Shown: positions 34,004-44,175 of the stretch, one piece after another
Layout of the letters: every line of letters starts with the position of its first letter
Position numbering within the stretch: the first letter of the stretch is position 1
Assembly (NCBI GenBank): GCA_004802705.1
Contig: SGPL01000269.1
Location: forward strand, 1-44,175
DNA: 44,175 nucleotides
Source of the DNA: Bondarzewia mesenterica
Taxonomy: Eukaryota; Basidiomycota; Agaricomycetes; Russulales; Bondarzewiaceae
Direction: 5' to 3'
Notes under the pieces: generated by a model
Databases searched by the model: none
The model's input: the letters and a program-made list of their open reading frames with translations, nothing else
Told to the model about the DNA's origin: nothing
Position numbers and translations under genes: made by a program

Positions 34004-37000
34004 TTAATGTCTACCGTATTTGACCTTGCTAAACTCGCCCTCGGCTTGTACAGCGAACCTCTTCCACATGGCCTATTGCTGAGCGGCATAAGCATGATGG
34101 CCGGGGTGTTCGGTGACATCCACACTCTCAATCAGAGATGCCCAGAAGTTGGCCTTTGTCTTGAAGGCTTTCACCGACCACCACATCTCCTCGGCGAGCA
34201 AAGTGACTTGCTCCTCCCACTGATTCCTGAGGGCTTTCGCCTGGAGCCAGTGAACTCTTTAAACTGGGATGGGTCAGTTCAGCATTGGCATCGGCGTCAG
34301 GATTATATTTCAGGATTACTCACATTCTTCCATCCATCCCCTTTGCTCAGCATCTCGCTGAACATCCATGTTCCAAAACCATGCCAGGCTCTCCTTCCGG
34401 TGCCCCGGCTTCCTTAGGTCCGAGATTGCCATGCTCACCTTCAGATCTTTGGGATCCAAGTCCTTGTATATACTAAGGAGATCATCATCGGTGCCGAGAT
34501 CAGCTATCACTTGCCAACATGCCAAATAGATCTGGCCCTATTCCCGGACATTTCCCTCTAGGACAGTCACATCATTCCAGGCTCAGGTCTTCTTCCTCTG
34601 GCTGTTGGCCCGCCTGACCGAGGTCCAGAAGAGGAAGGACTTGTGGCCAAGGTGGATGCAGATGTGATGGAGGGCATCATTCACCTAACCCTTCCGCAGT
34701 TCTAGTTCCTGCTTTGCCAAAGCCTGCAGTCCAAGTTCCATGCACTTGTCTTTACTGAAGGTCGATGGAAGTGACAGGCATATTTTCTTGGCAACCACAC
34801 TTTCAACCACATCTTCTTCATCGGCATTCTTGCTGACATTGTCGGCAGGACCGGGAGCGGCATCGGCATCATCCTCATTGTTGGACATGGGATCCTGAAT
34901 TTCATTGCCAGGAATGTCTTCCCATTCCTCAGTCTGTTTAATTTCCCCGACATAATGTATCGCTTCTTGATTGAATGTTGCAATCCTGCCAGAAAGTCAT
35001 CGGCGAGCATCTTCAATCTCTAACAAGGCTTCGGCAGTGCATCGGCGAGACAATTGATGGACTCGGGTGATTAGGGATAGCCTGTCGACTTATGAGATTG
35101 GACTGAGATGAGAACCATGATCAACGTACTGAGCCTCTTGAATCTTGATGCCAGTGGCGAGCCAGGCCACCATTCCTCGAAGAACTCCTGGGACATTTTC
35201 CCTTTCTGCCTCGGTCAGTTGCAACTGGTAGGCCGCCTTGCCCGGCACTGTCGGAAGTTTAATGGTGAAAGACAGGGAGCAATGACTGACTCACTTTTTG
35301 TCTTGCTGATATTATATATGTCAAGCCATTCTGGATTTGTTTGATGGCTAGCGGCAGCCGCACCCTCCTGCTGGCTCCATTTGGTGAGGAGTCTGGTGTC
35401 AGTTGCCGAGGTCAGCTTGGCAAATGCTTCTTCACTGTCAGCAAATGTGGCCTTCACCTTTACATACTTCTTGCAAATCGATGGAATTGCAAAATAAATC
35501 AATACATTCAGGTCATAGTGTATGATGTAAAGGGAAAAACTCACTGATTTGGATCCACTTTTTCTAATTAGAATCGGCCATATGGGCATCCAGTGTCTCT
35601 CACCGATGGGAGGTGGCCATAGTCTGGGTGCTGCCCGAGATCTGGTTCAGAGGTGCCCAAAGGGTTTCTATGACCTCCTCATCCACCTGTGCCACCCCTT
35701 TGATGAATCCTAGATAGAACTGATAGAAACATTTGATCTTGATGGCCATGGATGTGCCACACGCTGATGCCCTTCATAATCTCCAAGTCTTCTAGCATCA
35801 TCAAGTACTGGCTCTCGGTGAACCATCAGCGAAGGTGGACCCCATATTGACACATGATGTCATACATAATGAGGGTTTGAGGAATGTCACCGACAGTTTT
35901 GAGGGCCCCACTAAGGGAATAATCCATATTCATTTGCCTGCAATCCTGGTTAGTATCTCACCGAGACCAGCATCTGACCCCTCACCTCTCGCCCTTCTGA
36001 AAGTCGACCACCACATGGGGACAGAAGCAGCCATGCCTGGCACAGGCCGTGGCACTGATGCCGGTGGCATCCAGGTTATGGTGGTCAGCATTAGCTTGAT
36101 TGACCACCCAGTGATTGCTGCAAGTTGATCTTTGTTTAGCCATCAGACCTCGGCGATGTCGCCGATCGGTGTATGCACTCACCTCTTTGGCCTCTTTGGC
36201 CTCCTGTAGGTGTTGTTTGTAAAGGGTATCACTGACCATGTATTGTGCTCCTTCGGTGAGCACCACATCTACCCATGGATTTCTCATCTTCAGATGTTCC
36301 ACTGAGAAGTTCCCATCCATCACAAAGCCTCTCATATATTTCCACCTGTCACCGAAGGGGAACCATTTGAGGTTTGGTATCAGCTACTTGAAAGGAGCAT
36401 GCTTACTGATCTAGATCAGTTTTCCAGTCTTCGGTGAGATTGAATCACGGTTGAGGACAGGCCAGACAGAACAGAGCCAATTCCCCTAGACCGGGTGCAG
36501 TCGCTGGCCGGTGACCAAACCCATGCCATTTCATGAACTTCAAATGACGCTATTGCCAAGATACTCTCAGCAGTTCTCGGTACTAGTCCTGGATGATGGT
36601 ACATGGTCAGCAGAATACCATACTATCTGTCGGTCACTAAACACCTACCACAACAGTGTGAGGGAGTGCACTCGTGGTCACTCAACAAAGTTTGCTGTAG
36701 AAGCTCATCACTGTGGTCTTACACTCCAGGTTGTCCACCAGGAAGTCATCTAGAACTTGAAAGGTGAACACCATTCGGGGATCTTTGAAGCTCACTGGAT
36801 ACAGTCCCATGTCCAGCAGCTAGATGTTGGCCATCAACGAGCCCTGACACTGACATCAGTGAACACCAATTTGATGAACACCAGAATGGTCCACCATAGT
36901 GATGATCAGCAAGCCATAGCTGTCGACCTTCGGAGCTCAGTTTTGACCATCATCTAGTATGGGGAAAACCTCATCTTTATCAGTTTCTCATTCATCCTCC

Positions 37001-37643
37001 ATGCTGGTAATAACTTCTGGCCACTCTTCCCGCACCGCTGGTTGAGTCTCATAGGAGGGACAGAGGTCTCTGCCATGGCTGAGGTGAAGTCTGACACCAG
37101 CTTGCTGAAGTCATGCCGGTGAAAAATAAGATCTCATTCACTGCTCCACTCAGTGGAACGATGTTTGGCCATGGCTCTCCTTACAACATTCAGTGCATAA
37201 GATCAGCCAGCCAAAGCAGTTGAGACACTGCCAGATCCCTTCGACCGCGTGGCAAAGGCCACACTGCCGGTCCTCCTGGGGGCATTCCATAGACAGCAAG
37301 TGGTCCAGGTATTCCCCAATTCTCGGAATCCAGTCTCGCATGTAGTCATTTTGACTCTATAACTCAGTCAGTCCATTTCTCGCCAATGGTTTTTGGCCTG
37401 GTGATATACCTTTCCCTTGCTTTTCTGAGGGACCCGGATGACTTCTGACATGACATCTCTGTCATTATTGAGGTTATAGTCAGGGAGAGGGATGGGGGTC
37501 GATGGAGCCTTCATCAGTGAAGAAGGCCCTGTGCCTTCATTGACTAGGATCCTTATAGTCCTGACGCCTCGACTCGTCCGCTTCTCCCGATACATGACAA
37601 ATTGAACGGGGAGCTGAATGTGTTTTCTCCTGCCAGACCCCAT
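34004..37643 (-). pseudogene. KDZ transposase with CxC2 cysteine cluster, degenerate
   Basis: KDZ (Kyakuja-Dileera-Zisupton) DNA transposase. The N-terminus at 37643 is basic (MGSGRRKH). The cysteine cluster CGLC...CLNCFGW..LCTECCKESHG (37341-37150) fits the CxC2-like KDZ-associated domain. Next come FTFQVLDDFLVDNLECKT, YRELL...RHLKFMKWHGFGH and GELALFCLACPQP (about 36600-36430), then the hallmarks VMDGNF (36323-36306) and CARHGCFCPHVVVDFQKGER (to about 35985). HGHQD (about 35745), ETLWAPLNQISGSTQ (about 35670) and the C-terminal block (NDALHHIRIHLGHKSFLF; HWLQAKALRNQWEEQ) follow. The catalytic core is thus represented, but stops replace Arg and Trp (FH*VEQ*; AAQQ*AMW) and one frame change follows HGHQD, so the gene is probably inactive. 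The 5' end is 111 bp downstream of the TET/JBP-like gene on the same strand. No N occurs in it. Confidence 0.88.
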
Positions 37644-37754
37644 AGTATAGTAGATTGAAAGGAAGATAGTGAATTACAGAATGTTATATGCATCATTAGA
37701 TAATGTTATTGACAAATGATATGCTAGTAAATGCAAGGCAATTTCGGTGATAAT

Positions 37755-39108
37755 CTACAAGTAACTAGCATCGGTCGGCATCGGCATCAGCGTCAGCATC
37801 GGCAAACCACTGGTGGTGATAGGATGGTTAAATTTGGCCATTTTTATCCATCCTGCTGCCTTGATTCCTAGCCACTCATGAATGTTATCTCACATAAAGA
37901 ATGTGATACAAACCCTCTCACCATCCACCTCTAAAACCGAATGTGCGAAAACTCTTCCACAGAATCCTACCACCATTCCAGAGTTGTATTTGAAATGAAG
38001 ACCAACGCCGGGGAGCTCCATGATAGCATGTCGATACGGCCTGACGGTGGTGAGGAGATCGTACCATTCATGCCTGGCCTGGCCGTCATAGTGAGTGGGA
38101 GTCATTCTTTGCATGATTACTGAGATGCCGGTGAAGATGGAAGGCTATCAGTGAGCGACCTCAGCAAGCGAGCTGATCTCGCTGAGCTTATAGATCGATT
38201 GGAGTCCACATCGATACTGGTCAGGATTGATGAGGCTCAAGATGGCGCTGAGGAAGGCAGACAATTTGGCAAAATCAGTGACCCATTGCTGACATCCCAG
38301 CTTGGAGTACTTCTTGGTCAAGCTCGCCGATGGCTTTAAGAGGTGATCTGGTGACTGCCATCTTTTTTGTTAGCAAACTCGCTGACGGTGATAACTAAAT
38401 ACTCACATCATGGGTCTGTTCAAACCACCCCAGCGATATTTCCACCATGTCGTGATCCATCCCAGTGTATTCCTCGGCTACACTGAAGAGGTTTGGATTA
38501 CACCTCCAATTACTGGCGGCCTTCGGCCAGTGCATCGGTGAAAGCTTCACCGTTGATTCCCAAATGATCCCCTTCAATACATTCAGTTTCAGTATCGATG
38601 TTGATTCCTAGCAGTGACCGCTCACTTGTCTTTTCAAGGTCAGGATTCCTGGCAAATATCATAGGCCGATGATGCTGTGTCGGTCCACAATCATTGCCGG
38701 CGATTCGTGAAGTGGCAAAGCATCCTCATTCAGCGGTGGGTACCTTGTTTCCAACATCACCTCGGTGCCCTTACTGGGGTCACATTTTCCAGAGTGAACG
38801 CGACCGGCGTACCGCTAAAAATCCCAATTCACTATGACTGAGAAATGTTAGTCTTCATATTTCTAATAAGATCAATCCAACTCACTCAGTGAGGTGTGCG
38901 TGGCGATGACAACATTGGTGATGTTATCACACTCAAATAGCTGTTGGACCGACAGGAATAATGCCACCATCCTCAATGAGACTGACCCTCATGCTCACAG
39001 ACTGGCCAGCTTGTCTTGCAGATCCTGCTCTAAATACTCGGCAAACCGCTCAGTCTGCCTCAGCATCCACTCCACAGGCTTCTCGGCACTCTGACTATCA
39101 GACATCAT
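37755..39108 (-). pseudogene. TET/JBP-like 2OG-Fe(II) dioxygenase, lightly damaged
   Basis: TET/JBP enzymes oxidise 5-methylcytosine or thymine in DNA using 2-oxoglutarate and Fe(II). Here the ATG at 39108 opens MMSDSQSAEKPVEWMLRQTE. Later blocks are SNWRCNPNLFSVAEEYTGMD with SLGWFEQTHDVS (about 38520-38410), LSLINPDQYRCGLQSIYKL, the iron-binding HxD as THYDGQARHEW (His 38093-38091, Asp 38087-38085), ELPGVGLHFKYNSGMVVGFCGRVFAH with the distal His at 37943-37941, and GERVCITFFM. NIHEWLGIKAAGWIKM follows. The order and spacing match the basidiomycete TET/JBP double-stranded beta-helix. Damage seen: two TGA codons after DKLASL (38995 region) and one TGA between FFM and DNIHEW, each explainable as CGA to TGA. 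If those lie in unrecognised introns or are read differently the gene could still work. Same strand and immediately upstream of the KDZ transposase. Confidence 0.75.
37765..37805. repeat. CATCGG simple repeat
   Basis: Short imperfect tandem hexamers (CATCGG / CGTCAG / CATCAG) at the 3' end of the TET/JBP-like reading frame, encoding an alternating Met/Pro/Leu-rich tail on the minus strand. It is CpG-rich, unlike the neighbouring N-bearing repeats. Confidence 0.6.
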
Positions 39109-39180
39109 GATGAGGGAGTGTAATGGAAGTGGGGGAAATATAAGTAGATGATGAGCTGGCCAATAATGATGGCCCTTGCC

Positions 39181-39187
39181 TTTATAC
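39181..39187 (-). promoter_or_regulatory. Possible TATA box of the TET/JBP-like gene
   Basis: GTATAAA on the minus strand, about 75 bp upstream of the ATG at 39108, a fitting distance for a basidiomycete gene with a short 5' UTR. No other element recognised. Confidence 0.4.
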
Positions 39188-39230
39188 ATTTAGGCCAGCA
39201 TTATCACTCGGTGTCACAAGCAGTGCCTGC

Positions 39231-40456
39231 TNNGNNAGTGCAAGAATTNATGGCTCAATGNGGGCTCAAATNNGCTACAACTCATTTNCATTCTTGTCAA
39301 TTGATCATACAGTGAGNCTGACTGNCATNANCATGGCAGGTGTGCAATCANCTGCCTGTTGGGCTTGCAAGCTCACTCATNNCCCAATNTGNCAACTGCA
39401 CTNGNTGCAACACTGGGCCACTTGCACAATGTCATCTCTCATTCTCTCCANCACAATCCAANAGGGGATNATNGAGCATGANACATTGGNTTTNGCAATC
39501 ACAGANAGTGATATCTTGNTNAACACNAAAATATGCTGAGGGGTGAGTGTAAGNGTGAGTGAGGACAGGCATTGCAACTGCCANTGGCTTGCCTCAACAC
39601 TTTTGCNNTTTNCAAACANAAATCTGTTGTTGTGTCCCTCCACTGACTGATANTAGGGAGACTTGTGTGTNAATAATTNATAAAGCACTAATTTATAACC
39701 AACAATCTGNTNTGAGCCAGACTGTTTTNAGTTTGAAGGNAGTGTGGTCAGGCATTGGACTTGAGAGATGCATTTCACCAGTTTGNCTGCATCTCACACA
39801 TGTCAAGGTAAAGTCATTCCTTNCAATCCTAAAAATCAATGTGTCTAGTGATGGGTTGGCAAACATGACATGGAGACTTGTACTGAGAGAATAAAGTGCA
39901 GATGAATGNAGTGNNNCATTGNCATGCTGTGTTTTNTTNCTGAGCAGGCATNTTNAGCTATNNAAAANGTCTGTATGTATGAACTAATATTGTGGGTACT
40001 GGTCCATAGCCAANACCTGANTTGTGTGACTNAAGAACATNTTTTAGCAAGTAGACAGGGCTTTGATAANACAGNNNNTNCAGCAAGCACTGNNGNCATN
40101 AAACNGNNNTNGCTNNNNATGCTGCCATNNNTNCTANNNCAATGCNGCNNNTNNTGCAGCCACTGATGCTGNTGCCGNNNCTGCCANNGNTGCCACCNNN
40201 GNCNTNGCNNNCNNNNCTCTANTNCTNNATCACTGNNNCNNNNGCCCTCAGCAAANTCACNGGCAATGCACANACTATTTCATGCTTTGAAGGTAGTATT
40301 GGATATATAGATTAGAAATGTTANGGCATGTCTGACATAACAACAGGCACNGCATTTGACATATAAAGATNATGNGTGCTNNGCCNANAGGATNGACATC
40401 TACCTTCTTCCNTGATAAGTACTTCCATNNATCCANTCTNGAACAANTTANCTNCA
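39231..40456. other. N-rich repeat region, unassigned
   Basis: N density jumps at 39231 directly after the N-free block. Short frames exist on both strands but none gives a recognisable protein. From about 40060 to 40260 the readable bases are GCN-rich (GCTGCC-like triplets) with runs of N, a simple-sequence tract. A TATAAAG at about 40361-40367 lies some 90 bp before the gene A copy 2 start and may be its TATA box. No ~55-bp minisatellite was found here. Confidence 0.4.
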
Positions 40457-43400
40457 ATGGACAGCACGGCCTCCCCCTTNAACNACANAGAAANCAANTT
40501 TCTGGAAGACANCTNGGAACAGTGGCNAGAGGCNNCGGTGAGAGTGCGGAAGGANTTNGAGAGGTCATGGGCATTCTTGATGACNCANGACAGGCCNAAG
40601 GAAGATATCCNGCCCNAACCCCTCAGGCGNGCGCANTATNTCTCTAGCCTTCNGAAGGTNNNTCAATTTGTCNCTTCGGCNATTGGNTNNTACTGACCAC
40701 CNACAGTCGATGCANAAANACTTGNTATCGAAGCTTCTGAANANAAACAAGAAGGAGAGAAAGGACAAGATCTCTTACATNTGGCNATGGACCCAACTGG
40801 AGNTCNTGAAGTTCATANAAAAGGAAGGACATCGAGGCCCACATCCTGGAGCATCATGNGGNNATGCNGAAGGATTCCCNGGACTATATCTCNCACTACC
40901 AGGATGGAGTGAGGGCGGTGAGGGATTNNGTGAGCTCNGAGGACATGGTAAAGTTCNAAGAGCTCNCCNANAAGTGGAANGNGGCGCATCCNCCNGCCNA
41001 NAAACANAGAGAGTGAGTNNNTGTTCCCATNNCNNGTGACATACNNATAGATATTTTTATAGGTTCACCGAGCATGCCAATCAATATGTGAAGGAGTTTG
41101 CCACCCANATGTTCNGGCAACTGAACATGAGGTTATTNATTTTCTCNGNGACGGNGCTGAAGGATGGCAAGCCNGTGTACACTTAGTGAGTTTGCCCTCG
41201 GTGNTGGTCTCNGCGATGGCTGACACCCACCNGTCCTNTCAGTCATGACTTNAATGAGGAGAANGGATNNACTTTGTTCATCAATTCTCATCCNAATTGG
41301 AACACNGGCGACATTNTNAAGGAATGGGCAGANTACACNAATGAGGTNTTNNGTGAGCATTCTGTGNATGATGTGTATGAGAGTAACTCTCATGTCTGTA
41401 ACAGGTACCACAGAAGTCAGAGAGGAGGNCAAGGAGGAAGTGAAGAAAAGGAAAAAGCNNATTCCNGAGTTGGNNNCTGCCGAGGANNGGAGGGTGATGT
41501 TGCCNTCNCNGGAGAAGGACAAGACCTTNGANCTGGAGCAGATGAAGGGCTTGGTNAGNGCGGTGATGACNACNGCATACNGTATGTTGNANTNNGACAT
41601 CNTGGNNTTCNTGTANTNANAANANTATAGGAGNGGCGAGCNGGAACGCAAAGGGATCNGTNCCATGGGGGGAGTTGAAGGAANGGNGAGGTGANTACCT
41701 CGCCGATGAGTACTTTCCNGATGACTTTNTNGTCAAAGAGCCATNGAAGCTNGTTNGANAAANNATCACNAAGNTGATGAACCACTGGTANGATCNGCAA
41801 NNGGANGGCAAGGCCCTGGTGGTGTTCAAGTCNTATTGGGCATNCGANGGTGGGGTTCNGTCGGCGACATCNACTGTGACNAAGAAAGGAAAGCNGAGGA
41901 AGGGCAANGCTCNTGCATTGGNGTCNGCATNGGNGTCGGCNTCNNCNTCNGNGNNNGCGNNNGGNNNANNNANAGGAGAAGGNNANNNCTNNCNCNGNNN
42001 CCAAAGAGATGGAGGAAAGCNNNGNGANAATGGAGGAGGCNNAGGAGAACTTTGAGGCNNAGCTTGAGNNGCTAATGGGGGATGACAGNGACAGTGANAG
42101 TGAGGATNAGGCNGANGTCTCNCAGGCAGTCTCNGANANGTGNAAGACTGTNGTTGAGGAATTGTTGGCNGACCCCTCAGNGATCNATCCGACCATATCA
42201 CCGGCATCTACCTACACCCGGTGTGACATGGGCAAAATGAGCTTCTTGCTCAACCTCAGTGCCCAGATCAAGTACAGAACAATGTTGTCTGCCATCCTCC
42301 AGCATGAGGTATGATTAGTTAACCACCATAGTAGAATCAGTGCTGATTTTGACCCAGGATGGTCGTCCGTTCGCGGCCGCCGGCAATCTCCCTCCTTGGT
42401 GCAACTGGAAGTATGACAGCCCATACCTCCCCGAGTCAGTGCATACCTCGATGGAAGGTAAGGAGGTACTGACAATGTGGCTCGCCGAGAATCTGCATCT
42501 CGGTGAAGACAGTGAGCTGTGGCCGAAGGAGAATCTGTGGCTCATCGCGCTCACCGTCAGGATGCTGTTGAATGACAGCCACCAAGCTCAGTTCCATGAA
42601 GATCCTGGTGCCGACACCGATGAGAATGCCGCCGCCACCAGCAACATTCCACCATATGTGTTGACCACACAGCTGGACTTTTCGGCCTGCGACTTGCTCA
42701 CTGTTGAGGTGTCCAACCAGATCACCAAGGTGCTGCTGAAGCCACTCCAACAGGCCAAGGAAGCTGAGCCGGCGACCGTCGAACCTGAAGAGGCCGAGGA
42801 GATGAACTCCGAATTATAAAAAATGTTGTCAAAGTTTAATCTTCGAGAACGCCTGGAGGTGGCTAAGACTGATGCCACCGGGGATAATGAGGTAAATTTA
42901 GATTCATTGAATACAGCTTTGCATGCATTGACAAAAGACTTGAGTTGGAAATTGAACCCACAGTTCCCGATACAAGGCCAGATGTTCCAGTGGCCGAGGA
43001 GGCTAGGCCGACAACTGAACTGGCGCCGTCAGCATCAGCAAATGATCAGGACTAAGATATGACCCTCGGTGAGGCAGAGGAACAGGCCTCTAGTGAAGTA
43101 TCGCCGAGCACGCTGAAGGACATGGTCTTGGAACAGGTAAGTCACTTTGAGTACATTTATTTTGTGTGTCACTCACATATAGTAGGAGGCTAGAGATGCC
43201 GAGGAGGAAGCCGAGGAGCATGACTCTGTCAGAGATGACACGCCGGAGGTCGCTGTTCCCTGAAAGAGGAAGCCGTCGGCAAAAGCAATGGCGCAAGCTG
43301 AGGAATCCTCGGCGAAGCGGCGGAAGGCCATCGCCGATGAGTCTCATGAGAAGACTTCTGGTAAGAAGTTGAAGAATGACTCGGCGAACACTTCCGGAAC

Positions 43401-43575
43401 ACGTCTCCATACCAATGCGAAGGTAGGTCTTCATGGATTAGCTTATGAGATATATTGAGCATAATTTTAGGTGGACACAAAAGCATCAAGGCCAAAAAGG
43501 GGCGATGAGCCGAGTCCGCCGGGAACGCAAACTCACTCGCGATCGGCGGCGAGCACTTCTAAGGCCAAAACGTAG
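40457..43575 (+). pseudogene. Uncharacterised gene A, copy 2
   Basis: Opens MDSTASP at 40457, then FLED...EQW, VRVRK..ERSWAFLM and DRPKEDI, followed by NKKERKDKISY and WTQLE (about 40755-40800), VPWGE-like and LADEYF blocks (about 41650-41720), the acidic GDD.DS.SED region, MGKMSFLLNLSAQIKYRTML (42229-42290), a GTATGA...CCCAG intron (42309-42357), LLNDSHQAQFHEDP (42565-42606), and a Ser/Lys-rich tail KRKPSAKAMAQAEE ending at 43575. The same blocks occur in the same order in copy 1. The first half is full of N, the second half (from 42187) has none. In-frame stops at 42817-42819 (TAA after MNSEL) and 43261-43263 (TGA where copy 1 has TGG) make it probably inactive. It converges on gene B copy 2. 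No known domain recognised. Confidence 0.65.
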
Positions 43576-43832
43576 GTGATGAACTGGAGATTAATTGCCT
43601 ATACACTAATATGCGAAATAGGTCACATCGGCGGTAGCGTGTTGCTGATATGAGGTGGAGGCCAGTGTCGGGACGGCGATTGTAACGACGATGGCATTGT
43701 TTTGTTGTTTTACTAAAATTCACCTTACTCAAAATGTCAAGCATTGAAGCAGTTCAAATTGCGTCTATTATACATACAAAAAAGAAAAACAAAACAGTCT
43801 GCTACATGTATATAAAAAAAGAGGCATCAGCT

Positions 43833-44175
43833 CTACCTATTGAGCTGATCCTCTGGCATCTGCCCCCTGGCAGCCTCGCCCTCGGCCTCACCACTGACAC
43901 TGCTGCGGTCCATGTCCTCATTTGACAACTCCGGCTGCAGCTGGATCTGCCACCCGTCCACTTACACCGACTTTTGTTCAGGCCCAGTCAGCTGGGGCTG
44001 GGGCAGCGGCGATATGGGCGGTCCAGTCGGTGCCGTTGTTGATGGTAGTGGGGGCAGGGGAGGTTGGGGGGAAGGGGCAGGAAGGAGAGGCGGGCCCACC
44101 GAGAGCCAATCCATCACCATTGCCACCTTCGCCAGTGATGACTTCAGTGAGTCCGGGTATATGCCAACACCGAGG
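43833..44175 (-). pseudogene. Uncharacterised gene B, copy 2 (3' end, runs off window)
   Basis: On the minus strand a Pro-rich reading frame (PLLPAPSPQPPLPPLPS) leads into SNEDMDRSSVSGEAEGEA and the terminal PEDQLNR and stop at 43833. Copy 1 ends SDEDM...RESVDDG.PPEDQLDE, and the nucleotide sequence stays similar past the stop (AGAGCTGATGCCTCTTTT in both). One in-frame TAA after EQKSV suggests decay. The 5' part, with the cysteine cluster, lies beyond the right edge. Confidence 0.65.

Noticed and set aside
39258..39546. A Cys/His-rich small protein (CWACKLTH...)
   Set aside because: It depends on several N, has no conserved partner in the window and no clear start or splice signals.
40063..41694. 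Open frames consisting largely of X residues on both strands
   Set aside because: Openness comes from N hiding stop codons; only the plus-strand frame matching gene A copy 1 is supported.
28562..43263. A TGA just before the basic KRKPS tail in both gene A copies, suggesting a conserved recoded or read-through stop
   Set aside because: Aligning the two tails shows the TGA codons are one codon apart: copy 2 TGA stands opposite copy 1 TGG, and copy 1 TGA opposite a copy 2 Pro codon. They are independent hits, not a shared signal.

Overview
The window looks like a nuclear scaffold from an agaricomycete (mushroom-forming basidiomycete). The left genes carry many spliceosomal introns of about 50-65 nt, include families with basidiomycete-type architectures (DUF6534, DUF4203, a Cep57/Ppc89-like spindle-pole protein), and are very compact. 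The right half carries a KDZ transposase with a CxC2-type cysteine cluster next to a TET/JBP-type dioxygenase, a combination known from mushroom genomes.

Region 1 (1-19,114) is ordinary, intact chromosome without a single ambiguous base. In order it holds a DUF202 membrane protein (-), a small Ser/Pro-rich protein (-), an intron-containing tRNA-Ala (-), a DUF6534 membrane protein (-), a long Cep57-like coiled-coil protein (-), the 40S biogenesis GTPase BMS1 (+), a DUF4203 membrane protein (-) and a family III CoA-transferase (+). Cep57-like/BMS1 and DUF4203/CoA-transferase are divergent pairs with only 205 and 223 bp between start codons. Exon structures were rebuilt by hand from splice signals, reading phase and family conservation.

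Region 2 (19,115-32,130) is decayed mobile DNA sprinkled with N. A Copia gag relic is followed directly by a 5'-truncated LINE (minus strand) with an (AAT)n tail. Then comes an 8-kb unit bracketed by directly repeated ~55-bp minisatellite blocks. It contains two uncharacterised genes that converge on each other, here called B (+, Cys-rich cluster, Pro-rich tail) and A (-).

Region 3 (32,130-39,230) is completely N-free. It holds an intact divergent pair of unknown genes, D (-) and E (+), then a KDZ transposase pseudogene (-) and, directly upstream on the same strand, a TET/JBP-like 2OG-Fe(II) dioxygenase (-) with a few stop codons. Region 4 (39,231-44,175) starts with a very N-rich stretch and then holds a second A/B pair in inverted orientation: A2 (+) converging on B2 (-), which runs off the window.

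The most interesting signal is the association of a 5-methylcytosine-oxidising-type enzyme, a KDZ transposase and several uncharacterised cargo genes (A, B, D, E). The neighbouring copies show decay of the kind expected from methylated-CpG deamination (CGA to TGA; N at positions that would complete CpG). The A and B functions, and whether all these genes form one element, are inference.
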